A stretch of 64,000 nucleotides of DNA. It comes from JADFOI01 sp965218935. GTDB lineage: Bacteria > Acidobacteriota > UBA6911 > RPQK01 > JADFOI01. Positions 46,128 through 53,953 of this stretch are shown piece by piece (position 1 is the first letter of the stretch; each line of letters starts with the position of its first letter). Location: contig CBDCMH010000002.1 of NCBI GenBank assembly GCA_965218935.1, positions 1-64,000 on the forward strand. Reading direction: 5' to 3'. Below the pieces are notes generated by a model. That model had not been told where the DNA came from. It ran no database searches and was given only the letters and a program-made list of their open reading frames with translations. The position numbers and the translations under genes are program-made.

Positions 46128-47129
46128 TCATTTTCTTGCCGCTTCGAGGAGGGCACCTTCTGTGCCGTTGCGAGTCCGCTCCAACCACTCAGTGAGTTCG
46201 GGAACTCTTTTGGAATCGGGATGGAACTTCAGGAACTCCTCCAGCTGCCGCATTAGGGAGAGGGAGTCGTTTCTGCGCTGGTAGATCTCGGCCAACACCA
46301 ACTGAGGAAAAGAGAAGTGTTTGGGGTCCAGCGCCTTGGCTTGCTTCAGGTGCCTCTGGGCACTGTCGAGTTCATCCAGAGAAAAATAACTTCGTCCCAA
46401 CTGGGAATGGGCCAGAGCATCGTCCGGTCTCATTTCCACAGCGCGCAGATTAATCGAGTGAGCCTCCTCAACCTTACCCTGAGCCAGAAGGGCTCCACCC
46501 AGATTGACCAGAGGAGGATAGGAATCTGCTTCTTGTCGGAGGGTTTCACGAAAATACTTTTCAGCCTTCCTGGGTTCTTTGGAAAGGTAGGCGATGGTTC
46601 CCAGTTGGTTCCAGGCAGCTGTAAACTGTGGCGCAAGCTCAACCGCCTCTTTCAAATGTTTGATCGCACCGGGCACGTCACGCTCCTCTAACCGATCTCG
46701 AGCTTTCGTGTATTCCCGCTTGGCCTTGCTGGAAACCGACAGCTGCTGTACGGACACTGTATTCGAATTCGGTCTCGAATACTTACGATCCACACGGAAA
46801 CTCTTTCCAATCCTCCCCTTGGAATCGCTTCCGCTGGGACCAATTTCAATGGTGCGCTGCAGGTCCCCCCACATCGGAACCGCAATGATCAGCGTGTAAA
46901 GTCCAGGAAGAAGCTTTTTGAACTTGAACTTTCCACCCTTGTCGGCAAGAGTCTGTGTCATGTACGGTTCGGTGGCTCCCTGAAGAAAGACCACCGGGCG
47001 CATATCCTTGAAACGCTTGCCGTTGGTCTGGACCACCTTGCCGTGCAATTCATATTGCTCTTCTCCCAAACCATGGACCGCACACAGTACGAAACAAAGC
47101 GTCAAAACAAGAACAGTTCTGAACTGCAT
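46128..47129 (-). CDS. Exported TPR protein with N-terminal Ig-like domain
   Basis: A signal peptide (LVLTLCFVLCAVHG) is followed by a carboxypeptidase-regulatory-like strand domain (residues about 25-115, ELHGKVVQTNGKRFKD, GKFKFKKLLPGLYTLII). At least four TPRs come after it (AIKHLKEAVELAPQFTAAWNQLG, AEKYFRETLRQEADSYPPLVNLG, AHSQLGRSYFSLDELDSAQRHLKQA). This combination is common in Acidobacteriota; the role is unknown, probably protein interaction in the periplasm. Confidence 0.8.
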   Translation of the reverse strand: MQFRTVLVLTLCFVLCAVHGLGEEQYELHGKVVQTNGKRFKDMRPVVFLQGATEPYMTQTLADKGGKFKFKKLLPGLYTLIIAVPMWGDLQRTIEIGPSGSDSKGRIGKSFRVDRKYSRPNSNTVSVQQLSVSSKAKREYTKARDRLEERDVPGAIKHLKEAVELAPQFTAAWNQLGTIAYLSKEPRKAEKYFRETLRQEADSYPPLVNLGGALLAQGKVEEAHSINLRAVEMRPDDALAHSQLGRSYFSLDELDSAQRHLKQAKALDPKHFSFPQLVLAEIYQRRNDSLSLMRQLEEFLKFHPDSKRVPELTEWLERTRNGTEGALLEAARK

Positions 47130-47367
47130 TCGACTTTGAAGCCTCCCTCTAGGCTCCTAGTCCGGATCGTTCATCAATATCTAAGCGATGTAGCTCGCCA
47201 CAAGGGCGCTTGACCCGCTTCCCCAACGTGCCTTGGAAAGCAGCCGCCCGCCTGGTTAGGCCTGCCCCTTTTGGCTGATCGTGACAGGAACCTCTGAACA
47301 ATCCAGCCCAGGTGATTATTCTAATTACAGGAATAGTAAACCTTTAGAGGGAGAAACACAACGGAAA
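47130..47367. other. Gene-free spacer
   Basis: No gene or recognised element is seen between the TPR gene and the inverted repeat downstream of the thioredoxin gene. Confidence 0.4.
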
Positions 47368-47460
47368 AATTGTGAATGGTGAATGATGAGTCGGGAGTGT
47401 TCTCAATGGTGATTTGTGAATCGTGAGTGGACGGGTTGAGAACGTTCACCATTCACAATT
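47368..47460. repeat. Perfect 16-bp inverted repeat overlapping the thioredoxin gene end
   Basis: aattgtgaatggtgaa (47368-47383) and its complement (47445-47460) bracket about 60 bases made of diverged gtgaatsgtga words. The right arm contains the stop codon of the thioredoxin-like gene. A repeat-derived 3' end is likely. Confidence 0.55.
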
Positions 47461-47938
47461 CAGAAGGGCTCTGTCGGGGTACCGGCTTCAGGGCGCGCTC
47501 GACACGTCGGAGAAAGTCCTCGGGGCCAAGGAACCCGATGATGCGCACGTCCGTAATTTCGTTTCCTCGAGCATCAAGAAAGAGAATTTCCGGGACGCCG
47601 GTCACTTCAAACTCTTCCCGCACGTGTTTAGACTCCGGTGACTCATAGTCCGATACATCTACCCGGACTCTCACAAAGGGCCAGGTGGAACTGATCACCC
47701 CTCCATCGCTGAATGTGTGCTGCTGAAGTTCCACGCAGGGAATGCACCAGTCGGCATAAAACTCGAGCAGAACGGGCTTCCCTTCCTGCCTGGCGCGATA
47801 AAGAACAGCCGGATCGTACTCTTGCCAGGTGATGGTGTCGCCCGACTCCCCGGAACTACAGTAAAGCAGGCCCAGGGCCATGAAGCAGAGTCCCGCACCC
47901 CCCTTCAGCAACGGATGAGCTCGGAAATTCCTATTCAT
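47453..47938 (-). CDS. Thioredoxin-like lipoprotein (DsbD-gamma type)
   Basis: The 161-aa protein has a lipobox (GLLYC, Cys27) and a thioredoxin fold with the active-site WCIPC (Cys65 and Cys68) in LLEFYADWCIPCVELQ. A cis-Pro motif VTGVPEILFLD follows. It resembles the C-terminal domain of DsbD and probably reduces periplasmic disulfides. Confidence 0.88.
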   Translation of the reverse strand: MNRNFRAHPLLKGGAGLCFMALGLLYCSSGESGDTITWQEYDPAVLYRARQEGKPVLLEFYADWCIPCVELQQHTFSDGGVISSTWPFVRVRVDVSDYESPESKHVREEFEVTGVPEILFLDARGNEITDVRIIGFLGPEDFLRRVERALKPVPRQSPSEL

Positions 47939-47989
47939 ACTTCCTAATCATTGTATCGAAGAGGCCTCATATATCCAACACTTCACGTC

Positions 47990-48169
47990 TTGACTCCATT
48001 TTCTCGGGCTGGATACAAGGAGGGCGTTTCCGACAGGATAGGGATTGATGCAGGCAAATGGGCGGATCTGATCCTGGACAAAAGCCCTCTGGTCAACATC
48101 AGGAATACGCGGAAGATCGTGAAGATTATTCCGGAAGGACGCGTTCTGGAGCCTCTAAAGATAGCTTAG
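47990..48169 (+). pseudogene. C-terminal stub of an amidohydrolase
   Basis: The frame ends with DRIGIDAGKWADLILDKSPLVNIRNTRKI, the typical last strand of imidazolonepropionase/amidohydrolase proteins (GxIxxGKxADLxxLxxxPLxxI). Nothing of the catalytic part is present upstream. It is a fragment. Confidence 0.6.
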
Positions 48170-48177
48170 CCGCTCCA

Positions 48178-49260
48178 CTACTTCTTCTGACTGTAGTAGC
48201 CCCGCCGAGTCCTCACTCGGCCCTTGTCGATATCGACCTCAACCTTGATTTCCCGGAACTTACCGTCCTTTTCCAAGTTACTGGGGACATAACCAATGGT
48301 GTAAAGGCTGCGCATTTCTTCTGCGATCTTGGAAAAGGCTTCTCCCAGATCGCTCAGATTGCCGGCCGCGTCGAAACGGGCTCCTCCCGTTACCTCAGCC
48401 AATTCGCTGAGATAGTTCTGAGCCTTCATGTACTCTCTCTCCACTTGCTCCCTGCCCGCCTCATCGGGGTAACGACCGCCGGGGTCTGGAGTTGGCTGCG
48501 GCATGGGCATGGGAAAGGGAAAGGGGCTGCTAGGCGGAGTTCCTAACGGTCCCGGACCTCCCGAGCTGGGATTTCGCAAACGGGCCAGGGTATCGGCCTT
48601 GGTATTAAAGAAAATCGTATAGATGGTGACCTCCGCCTCTTTGGCCACATCCACAGTCTCCTTGGCCGAAGAAGTTGGACTCGTCGTGTCTACACCATCG
48701 GTAAAGAGCACCATGACTTTTCTATGCGGTTGTTCCCGAAGCTGCTGCATCCCTAGATAGACCGCTTCGTAAAGCTGAGTGCTTTGTCCGGATCGAGTCA
48801 TTTTGATGGCTCGTTGGACCGCTTCCTTGTTTCGAGTAAAATCAGTATCCAGATAGACGTCATCGTCAAAGGAAATCACCATCACTTCGTCATCGGGATG
48901 AATCTGATTCAGGAACGCGATGGCGGAATCCTGGATCCTGGCCAGCTTACCCACCGTACTGTAACTGGTATCCAGCAACAGACCCACACTAAAGGGAGCA
49001 TCCACCGGGAAAAAGTTTTGAATCACCTGCTCTTCCCCATCTTCAAAGATCCGAAAGCTCTCCTTTTGTAAACCCGGCAGCGGCTTTCCGTTCCGGTCGG
49101 TGACCAGCACGTTGACGACGATCGTCTCCACATCAACCGTGAACCGTCCGGTCGATTCCTGATCTTCCTGAGGAGTGGCTTGGGGTGTACCCGCAGAGAA
49201 CACCGCTAAGCCCAGCATACCTATAAAAAGGATAGGGACAGTCTTCCAGTCGGGTTTCAT
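48178..49260 (-). CDS. VWA-domain protein of the acidobacterial VWFA-related type
   Basis: The 360-aa exported protein has the family arrangement: VNVLVTDRNGKPLPGLQKESFRIFEDGEEQ, then a von Willebrand A domain with the metal site DTSYST, SGQSTQLYEAV and FTDGVDTTS. A Pro-rich insert (about 235-260) and the end IAEEMRSLYTIGYVP with KGRVRTRRGYY follow. TIGR03436-type proteins are expanded in Acidobacteriota and are thought to mediate adhesion or complex assembly outside the cytoplasm. Confidence 0.92.
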   Translation of the reverse strand: MKPDWKTVPILFIGMLGLAVFSAGTPQATPQEDQESTGRFTVDVETIVVNVLVTDRNGKPLPGLQKESFRIFEDGEEQVIQNFFPVDAPFSVGLLLDTSYSTVGKLARIQDSAIAFLNQIHPDDEVMVISFDDDVYLDTDFTRNKEAVQRAIKMTRSGQSTQLYEAVYLGMQQLREQPHRKVMVLFTDGVDTTSPTSSAKETVDVAKEAEVTIYTIFFNTKADTLARLRNPSSGGPGPLGTPPSSPFPFPMPMPQPTPDPGGRYPDEAGREQVEREYMKAQNYLSELAEVTGGARFDAAGNLSDLGEAFSKIAEEMRSLYTIGYVPSNLEKDGKFREIKVEVDIDKGRVRTRRGYYSQKK

Positions 49261-49267
49261 GCGTGTT

Positions 49268-49315
49268 GAGTACCTCGCTCAATCAGTACGATGACATTTG
49301 CTGATGGGAGTTGCG
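49268..49315. repeat. Diverged end of the 230-bp inverted-repeat element
   Basis: gagtacctcgctcaatcagt, followed by acgatgacatttgctgatggg, aligns with the left end of the element at 22833 with several mismatches. It lies just upstream of the VWA gene start, whose promoter region it occupies. Confidence 0.6.
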
Positions 49316-49344
49316 GGCGATCCCTGTGTCGCTAAAGAGTACGG

Positions 49345-49482
49345 CTAAACACCACACTCCAGGACGGTGATCCCATCGTCAGCCGAGCGGCTTCCCAACG
49401 GATAGGCGGAAGCCTCCGCCAGGCCAACCAGCAGCACCAGAAGGCCCGACAGCCCAACCTGAGGCAGGTCTTTCAAAGGCAT
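49345..49482 (-). CDS. 45-codon exported peptide or truncated gene, coupled to the PilZ gene
   Basis: The ATG overlaps the PilZ stop codon (TGATG), the hallmark of coupled translation. The peptide has a good signal-like core (LSGLLVLLVGLAEASA) followed by only about 20 residues and a TAG stop. It may be a true small exported peptide, or a gene cut off just before the repeat fragment at 49268-49315. Confidence 0.5.
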   Translation of the reverse strand: MPLKDLPQVGLSGLLVLLVGLAEASAYPLGSRSADDGITVLECGV

Positions 49483-49841
49483 CACCCTGGCTCTCCTTCC
49501 TTCGAAGCCAAAACGCTGAAAATCGGAATCAGTTTGGAGCGGATCTCCTCGATCGGCCCCTCGAATTGTACACCAAACGCTCCGGCCCCACCGTCTTCGA
49601 TGAGCTCCGTGATGGTGTGGACCACTCGGGTGGACAGTTTGCCTTCCAGCTGTACTTCTCCCTCCTCAGCTTCAAAGGTAAGAGCTATCTCGGCGCCTTC
49701 AGGAGGGACAGCGCTAACCTCGGAGATCAATGCACCGCCGAAGGAAATGTTGGCGATCAGCCCTTTGGTGAGACCACCTTCCCAGTTCACCGAGCAGGGC
49801 ATGGAAACCCGCCAGCGTCTATACTGGCGCCTTTCTTTCAT
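49482..49841 (-). CDS. PilZ-domain protein (c-di-GMP binding)
   Basis: From MKERRQYRRWRVSMP the 119-aa protein has the PilZ signature RRxxR near the N-terminus and a NISFGGALIS motif matching the DxSxxGxxL/ASxGG pattern, with Asn in place of Asp. PilZ proteins bind cyclic di-GMP to control motility or exopolysaccharide. An IS1182-type copy ends 17 bases upstream of the start, so its native promoter is probably displaced. Confidence 0.85.
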   Translation of the reverse strand: MKERRQYRRWRVSMPCSVNWEGGLTKGLIANISFGGALISEVSAVPPEGAEIALTFEAEEGEVQLEGKLSTRVVHTITELIEDGGAGAFGVQFEGPIEEIRSKLIPIFSVLASKEGEPG

Positions 49842-49858
49842 CTTGAGTGCAATGCTAG

Positions 49859-51303
49859 CAGTCCGTGGTGAAAGTCGAGGATAAGGGGTCACACAGCGAC
49901 ACTAGAGTGACCCCATGGCAATGGGGAAAAAGAAACGTCGACAGCAAGAAGACCTGTGGGTCGCCACCAGTGAGCTGCCCCGCACCGCCGGCCATCCCTT
50001 CTACGAAAGACTGAATGGCCTTCTCAACGAACACGGCTTTGACGACTTCGTGGAGGGACTGTGTGCGAAGTTCTATGCAGACAAGATGGGGCGACCGAGC
50101 CTGGCTCCGGGAGTGTACTTTCGGCTGCTGCTGGTGGGGTATTTCGAAGGGATCGGATCGGAACGAGGAATAGCCTGGAGAGCAGCTGATTCTCTGGCAC
50201 TGCGAGAGTTTCTGGGATTGAAACTGAGCGAGTCGCCGTCTGATCACTCCACGATCTCCCGAACCCGACGACTGATCGATGTGGCTACCCACGAAGCAGT
50301 CTTTGACTGGGTACTGAAGCGGATCGGGGCGAGCGGCCTGCTGCGGGGCAAGACGATCGGCATCGATGCCACTACGCTGGAAGCGAATGCAGCGCTGCGC
50401 AGCATCGTGCGCCGGGACAGCGAGCAGGGGTATGAAGAGTTTTTGATGGAGCTGGCGAAAGCCTCCGGGATTGAGACGCCGCGACGGGAAGATCTGGCCA
50501 AACTGGACCGCAAGCGCACGGGCAAAGGATCGAACCGGGTTTGGAAGCACCCGCATGATGCGGATGCGCGGATTACCAGAATGAAGGACGGGCGGACGCA
50601 CCTGGCGCACAAGGCGGAGCATGCAGTGGATCTGGAGACCGGAGCGATTGTCTCGGTGACGGTACAGGGAGCCGATCGAGGGGACACGCAGACCATGGTG
50701 AAGACCCTGACGGAAGCGGCCGAGAAGGTGGAACAAGCGCTGCCGGAGGGACGAGGCATCGAAGAGGTGGTGGCCGACAAGGGGTATCACAGCACGCAGC
50801 GGATGGTGGACCTGGATGCGGTGGGACTGCGCAGCTATGTGAGCGAACCGAGGCGAGGGAAGCGACGCTGGCGAGGAGACCGGCAGGGGCAGGAAGCGGT
50901 GTATGCGAATCGGCGGCGCATCCGGGGAGAGCGAGGGCAGCGGCTGCTGCGGCAACGAGGAGAGCAGCTGGAGCGACCCTGTGCGCATCTGTACGGGAGC
51001 GGAGGGATGAGACGGCTGCATGTCCGGGGACATGAGAATGTGTTGAAGCGACTGCTGATCCAGGTGAGCGCCTTCAATCTGGGGATGCTGATGCGTCAGA
51101 GCCTGGGTGTGGGAACGCCGCGGGGTCTGCAGGGGCGGATTTGCGCCCTGATGCTACTGATTTTGTCGCTGTTCAAGCGTCTTAAGGGCCTGTTCGGACT
51201 GATTCCGGCTGCTTGGCCCGAAAAACCCAACTCAGCGACCCCTTCGCTGCTTCCATCGGTGGGTACCACCTGAGCTCAGAAAATGTACTTCTACCACGGG
51301 CTG
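49859..51303 (+). mobile_element. IS1182-type insertion sequence, copy 2 (1445 bp)
   Basis: Same inverted ends and length as copy 1 at 33371-34815, again flanked by CTAG (49855-49858 and 51304-51307). It lies immediately upstream of the PilZ start, pointing away from that gene. Confidence 0.9.
49915..51273 (+). CDS. IS1182/IS5-superfamily transposase, copy 2
   Basis: 452 aa and nearly identical to copy 1: the visible differences are LLNEHGF for LFNEHGF, MRRLHVRG for MRRMHVRG, and two near the C-terminus. All motifs are kept (KTIGIDATTLEAN, VVADKGYHS), so both copies could be active and have duplicated recently. Confidence 0.93.
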   Translation: MAMGKKKRRQQEDLWVATSELPRTAGHPFYERLNGLLNEHGFDDFVEGLCAKFYADKMGRPSLAPGVYFRLLLVGYFEGIGSERGIAWRAADSLALREFLGLKLSESPSDHSTISRTRRLIDVATHEAVFDWVLKRIGASGLLRGKTIGIDATTLEANAALRSIVRRDSEQGYEEFLMELAKASGIETPRREDLAKLDRKRTGKGSNRVWKHPHDADARITRMKDGRTHLAHKAEHAVDLETGAIVSVTVQGADRGDTQTMVKTLTEAAEKVEQALPEGRGIEEVVADKGYHSTQRMVDLDAVGLRSYVSEPRRGKRRWRGDRQGQEAVYANRRRIRGERGQRLLRQRGEQLERPCAHLYGSGGMRRLHVRGHENVLKRLLIQVSAFNLGMLMRQSLGVGTPRGLQGRICALMLLILSLFKRLKGLFGLIPAAWPEKPNSATPSLLPSVGTT

Positions 51304-51368
51304 CTAGCTCTTGAGGTGTTGAGAGGCAATGGAAAACCACCATGGCCTTCATTCCTCAGCTGAAGTTT

Positions 51369-51548
51369 AGCCCGGATTATGCACAAATTCTCTACTCCAG
51401 CGGCGAAACCATCCGCCCTGCCCGTGTTGCCCTCGGTCGGCCTCCTCAACGTACTGCAGAGAGTACGTTTGTGGGGGCCTCGGTCGGGCGCCTCGTCAGG
51501 TCGGCGCTTTCGCCGCTTCGTGACGAGAACCTATGCATAATCCGGGCT
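51369..51548. repeat. 180-bp element with 15-bp perfect GGATTATGCA-type inverted ends
   Basis: agcccggattatgca (51369-51383) is exactly inverted at 51534-51548. Its interior has smaller inverted words (cctcggtcgg, gtactgcagagagtac). It shares the terminal motif with the shorter element after pyrH (1538-1608). It encodes no protein. Confidence 0.6.
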
Positions 51549-51631
51549 TGCCTCTCCTCATGATCCAGGCCCGATGGCGTATAGTTATTATGGTTATACA
51601 GGGTTAAGCTCGTATTGGCTAAAATCAGGAT

Positions 51632-52606
51632 ATGAACGACAAAATTCTCATAACAGGGGGGGCAGGATTTATTGGTTCTCATATAACGGAGAAGCTCACC
51701 GAAGCAGGCTATCCCATTAAGCTGTTCGATAACTTAGATCGGAATTCCCTCCAGCATACCAATATTCTGGACCACCCTGATGTCACGTTTGTACAAGGAA
51801 GCATACTGGACCGGCAAGCATTAGAAGAGGCTGTAAGAGATGCCCGTATAGTGATACATCTCGCAGCTGTTGCCGGCGTAAGCAATTATCATAACTTCCC
51901 GACCTTGACACTCAAGACCAACCTAATTGGCACTTACAACTTATTAGAATCATTGACCCCGCATGACATAAAACACGTTATCTACCTCTCAACCAGTGAG
52001 ATCTTTGGAACCGAAGCGATTGATGTGAACGAGGAGGACTTCTTGAGGATAGGTCCACCCAACGATAAGAGATGGACCTACGCCGGCAGCAAGATAGCCG
52101 CTGAACAGTTACTGTTCGGATATGCCGAGGAAAACAATTGGACCGCCACCATCATCCGACCTTTCAATATTTATGGACCTCGACAAACGGGCGAAAGCGC
52201 CATCAGCAACTTCTGTACGCAGGTTCTGGAAAAGCAAAATTTAAGGATAGAAGGCTCAGGAACGGCTAGTAGAAGCTGGTGCTACATTGATGATTTTGTA
52301 GCAGCATTGTTCAAAACCGTTACAGAGCCGCATGATGGGATTGAAGTATTTAATATCGGCAACCCCTGGGCCATGAGCACGACAGTTGACCTTGCAGAGA
52401 AGATACTAACAGCTGCCAAGAATACGGAAGGATTTGATTGTGCCAGCAAAATAGAGCTGGTGCCTATGAACTTTACCGAAACCAGAGTTAGATACCCCAA
52501 CATAGAGAGAATCAAAAAACTTTATGGTTGGAGCCCCAAGATCAATTTAGACACAGGCCTCGCCAGAACATTTCGATGGTTCTTAGAACGTCATGAAAAG
52601 AGTTAG
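51632..52606 (+). CDS. NAD-dependent nucleotide-sugar epimerase/dehydratase
   Basis: The 324-aa SDR enzyme has the NAD-binding ITGGAGFIGSHI, the LSTSEIFG segment with the catalytic Ser/Thr, the YAGSK (YxxxK) motif and RPFNIYGPRQ. It is close to UDP-glucuronate decarboxylases and UDP-glucose 4-epimerases. It overlaps the next gene by 14 bases, and the pair is more A/T-rich than the surroundings, suggesting horizontal gain. A role in surface polysaccharide sugar supply is likely. Confidence 0.88.
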   Translation: MNDKILITGGAGFIGSHITEKLTEAGYPIKLFDNLDRNSLQHTNILDHPDVTFVQGSILDRQALEEAVRDARIVIHLAAVAGVSNYHNFPTLTLKTNLIGTYNLLESLTPHDIKHVIYLSTSEIFGTEAIDVNEEDFLRIGPPNDKRWTYAGSKIAAEQLLFGYAEENNWTATIIRPFNIYGPRQTGESAISNFCTQVLEKQNLRIEGSGTASRSWCYIDDFVAALFKTVTEPHDGIEVFNIGNPWAMSTTVDLAEKILTAAKNTEGFDCASKIELVPMNFTETRVRYPNIERIKKLYGWSPKINLDTGLARTFRWFLERHEKS

Positions 52607-53867
52607 TGTCATAGGCTTTGGCAAGATTGGTCAGGCAGTTGCTGCGAATATATTGACCCACGATATTGCTGTTGTAGCGGTTGATATCAATCCCGAGTTG
52701 GAGGACCTGTTCAAGAATCACAGCTTCTCCAGTAATGAGCCAACTCTGGAAGAGATCCTGGTTGAGAGTTTCAAAGAGGGTCAGTTAACGATAACGACTG
52801 ACTATGCTGCCATTCAGAACAGCGCGGCTGTCATCGTTTGCATTCCTTTACTGATAGACCAATCTAGAAAAGTAATACAGGAACCCTTCCTGGAATGCTT
52901 TGAAGCCCTGGAGCCATTCCTGGCTAATGGAATGCTCTTAGCGATCGAAACCTCTGTACCTGTTGGGTTTTCCAGAACCCATGTCCTCCCGCTATTGGAG
53001 AGTCTGGGTAAAAAGCATGACCAGGACTTCTATCTCATTCACAGCCCCGAGCGCATCAAGAGCGGCTCGATGTTACAACAGCTTCAGACCAACCCTAAGA
53101 TTATCGGAGGTATCAGTGATGCAGCTGCCAACAAGGGACTGGAAGTTTACAGTGGCTTCTTTGATCGAGCACTGCTGCGCAAAGTCGGTACGATCGAAAC
53201 AGTAGAATTAATCAAATTAGCGGGTATGGCATACAGAGACATCAATATAGCCATAGCGAATCAGTTCGCACAATTCTCCTCCAAAATGGACATTGATATT
53301 ACAGAAGTTGTTGAGCTCGCGAATACCAACGGTGAAACCCATTTGCTGCTGCCAGGCATCGGAGTGGGTGGGCATTGCACCCCTGTATATCCTTATTTCC
53401 TTATTGAGAACTTTAAACAAGTGGGGTTGGATTTTTCCCTGGCACAGGAAAGCAGGAGAATCAACGACTCAATGGCTGACTATGCTGTGGAACTCGTGGA
53501 TTGTACGGTACACGTCAAGAATGCGCTCATTTTGGGCTTGGGGTTCCGACCTGAGGTAAAAGAAGACACCTTCAGCATGACCTATCTGCTTCATGAAAGG
53601 CTTAAAGAAAGAGATTTTCAAGTCTTTGTCAATGACCCCTATTTTTCAGAAGAAGAAATCCACAGTAAGCACTTAATGCCAGCCGATGACATTTATGCAA
53701 CCCATGCCGAAGCTATATTCCTGGTGACCAAACACAAAGTATACGAGGATATCGATTGGGCCAAACTCAAAGCATCTGGTGGCAAGATCTTTGTTGATGG
53801 AAGAAACGCAATCGATAAACAAGGTGTTGAAGCTGCTGGTATTAAGTACCTTGGAATAGGCAGATAA
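52593..53867 (+). CDS. UDP-sugar dehydrogenase (UDP-ManNAc/UDP-Glc type)
   Basis: The 424-aa enzyme has the N-terminal NAD-binding GFGKIGQAVAANIL, the IHSPERIKSG segment, LIKLAGMAYRDINIAIANQFA and the catalytic-Cys motif GIGVGGHCTPVYPYF, and ends with a C-terminal NAD-like domain. It oxidises a UDP-sugar to a uronate in two steps. It overlaps the epimerase gene and probably acts with it. Confidence 0.9.
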   Translation: MKRVSVIGFGKIGQAVAANILTHDIAVVAVDINPELEDLFKNHSFSSNEPTLEEILVESFKEGQLTITTDYAAIQNSAAVIVCIPLLIDQSRKVIQEPFLECFEALEPFLANGMLLAIETSVPVGFSRTHVLPLLESLGKKHDQDFYLIHSPERIKSGSMLQQLQTNPKIIGGISDAAANKGLEVYSGFFDRALLRKVGTIETVELIKLAGMAYRDINIAIANQFAQFSSKMDIDITEVVELANTNGETHLLLPGIGVGGHCTPVYPYFLIENFKQVGLDFSLAQESRRINDSMADYAVELVDCTVHVKNALILGLGFRPEVKEDTFSMTYLLHERLKERDFQVFVNDPYFSEEEIHSKHLMPADDIYATHAEAIFLVTKHKVYEDIDWAKLKASGGKIFVDGRNAIDKQGVEAAGIKYLGIGR

Positions 53868-53953
53868 CCTGCGATCCCTCCTCCGCCCGCGGCTCTGACC
53901 GCTCCCCAAAACAGAAGGTGGGAGGCACCCTCACACTCCCCAACCGTCCCCCT

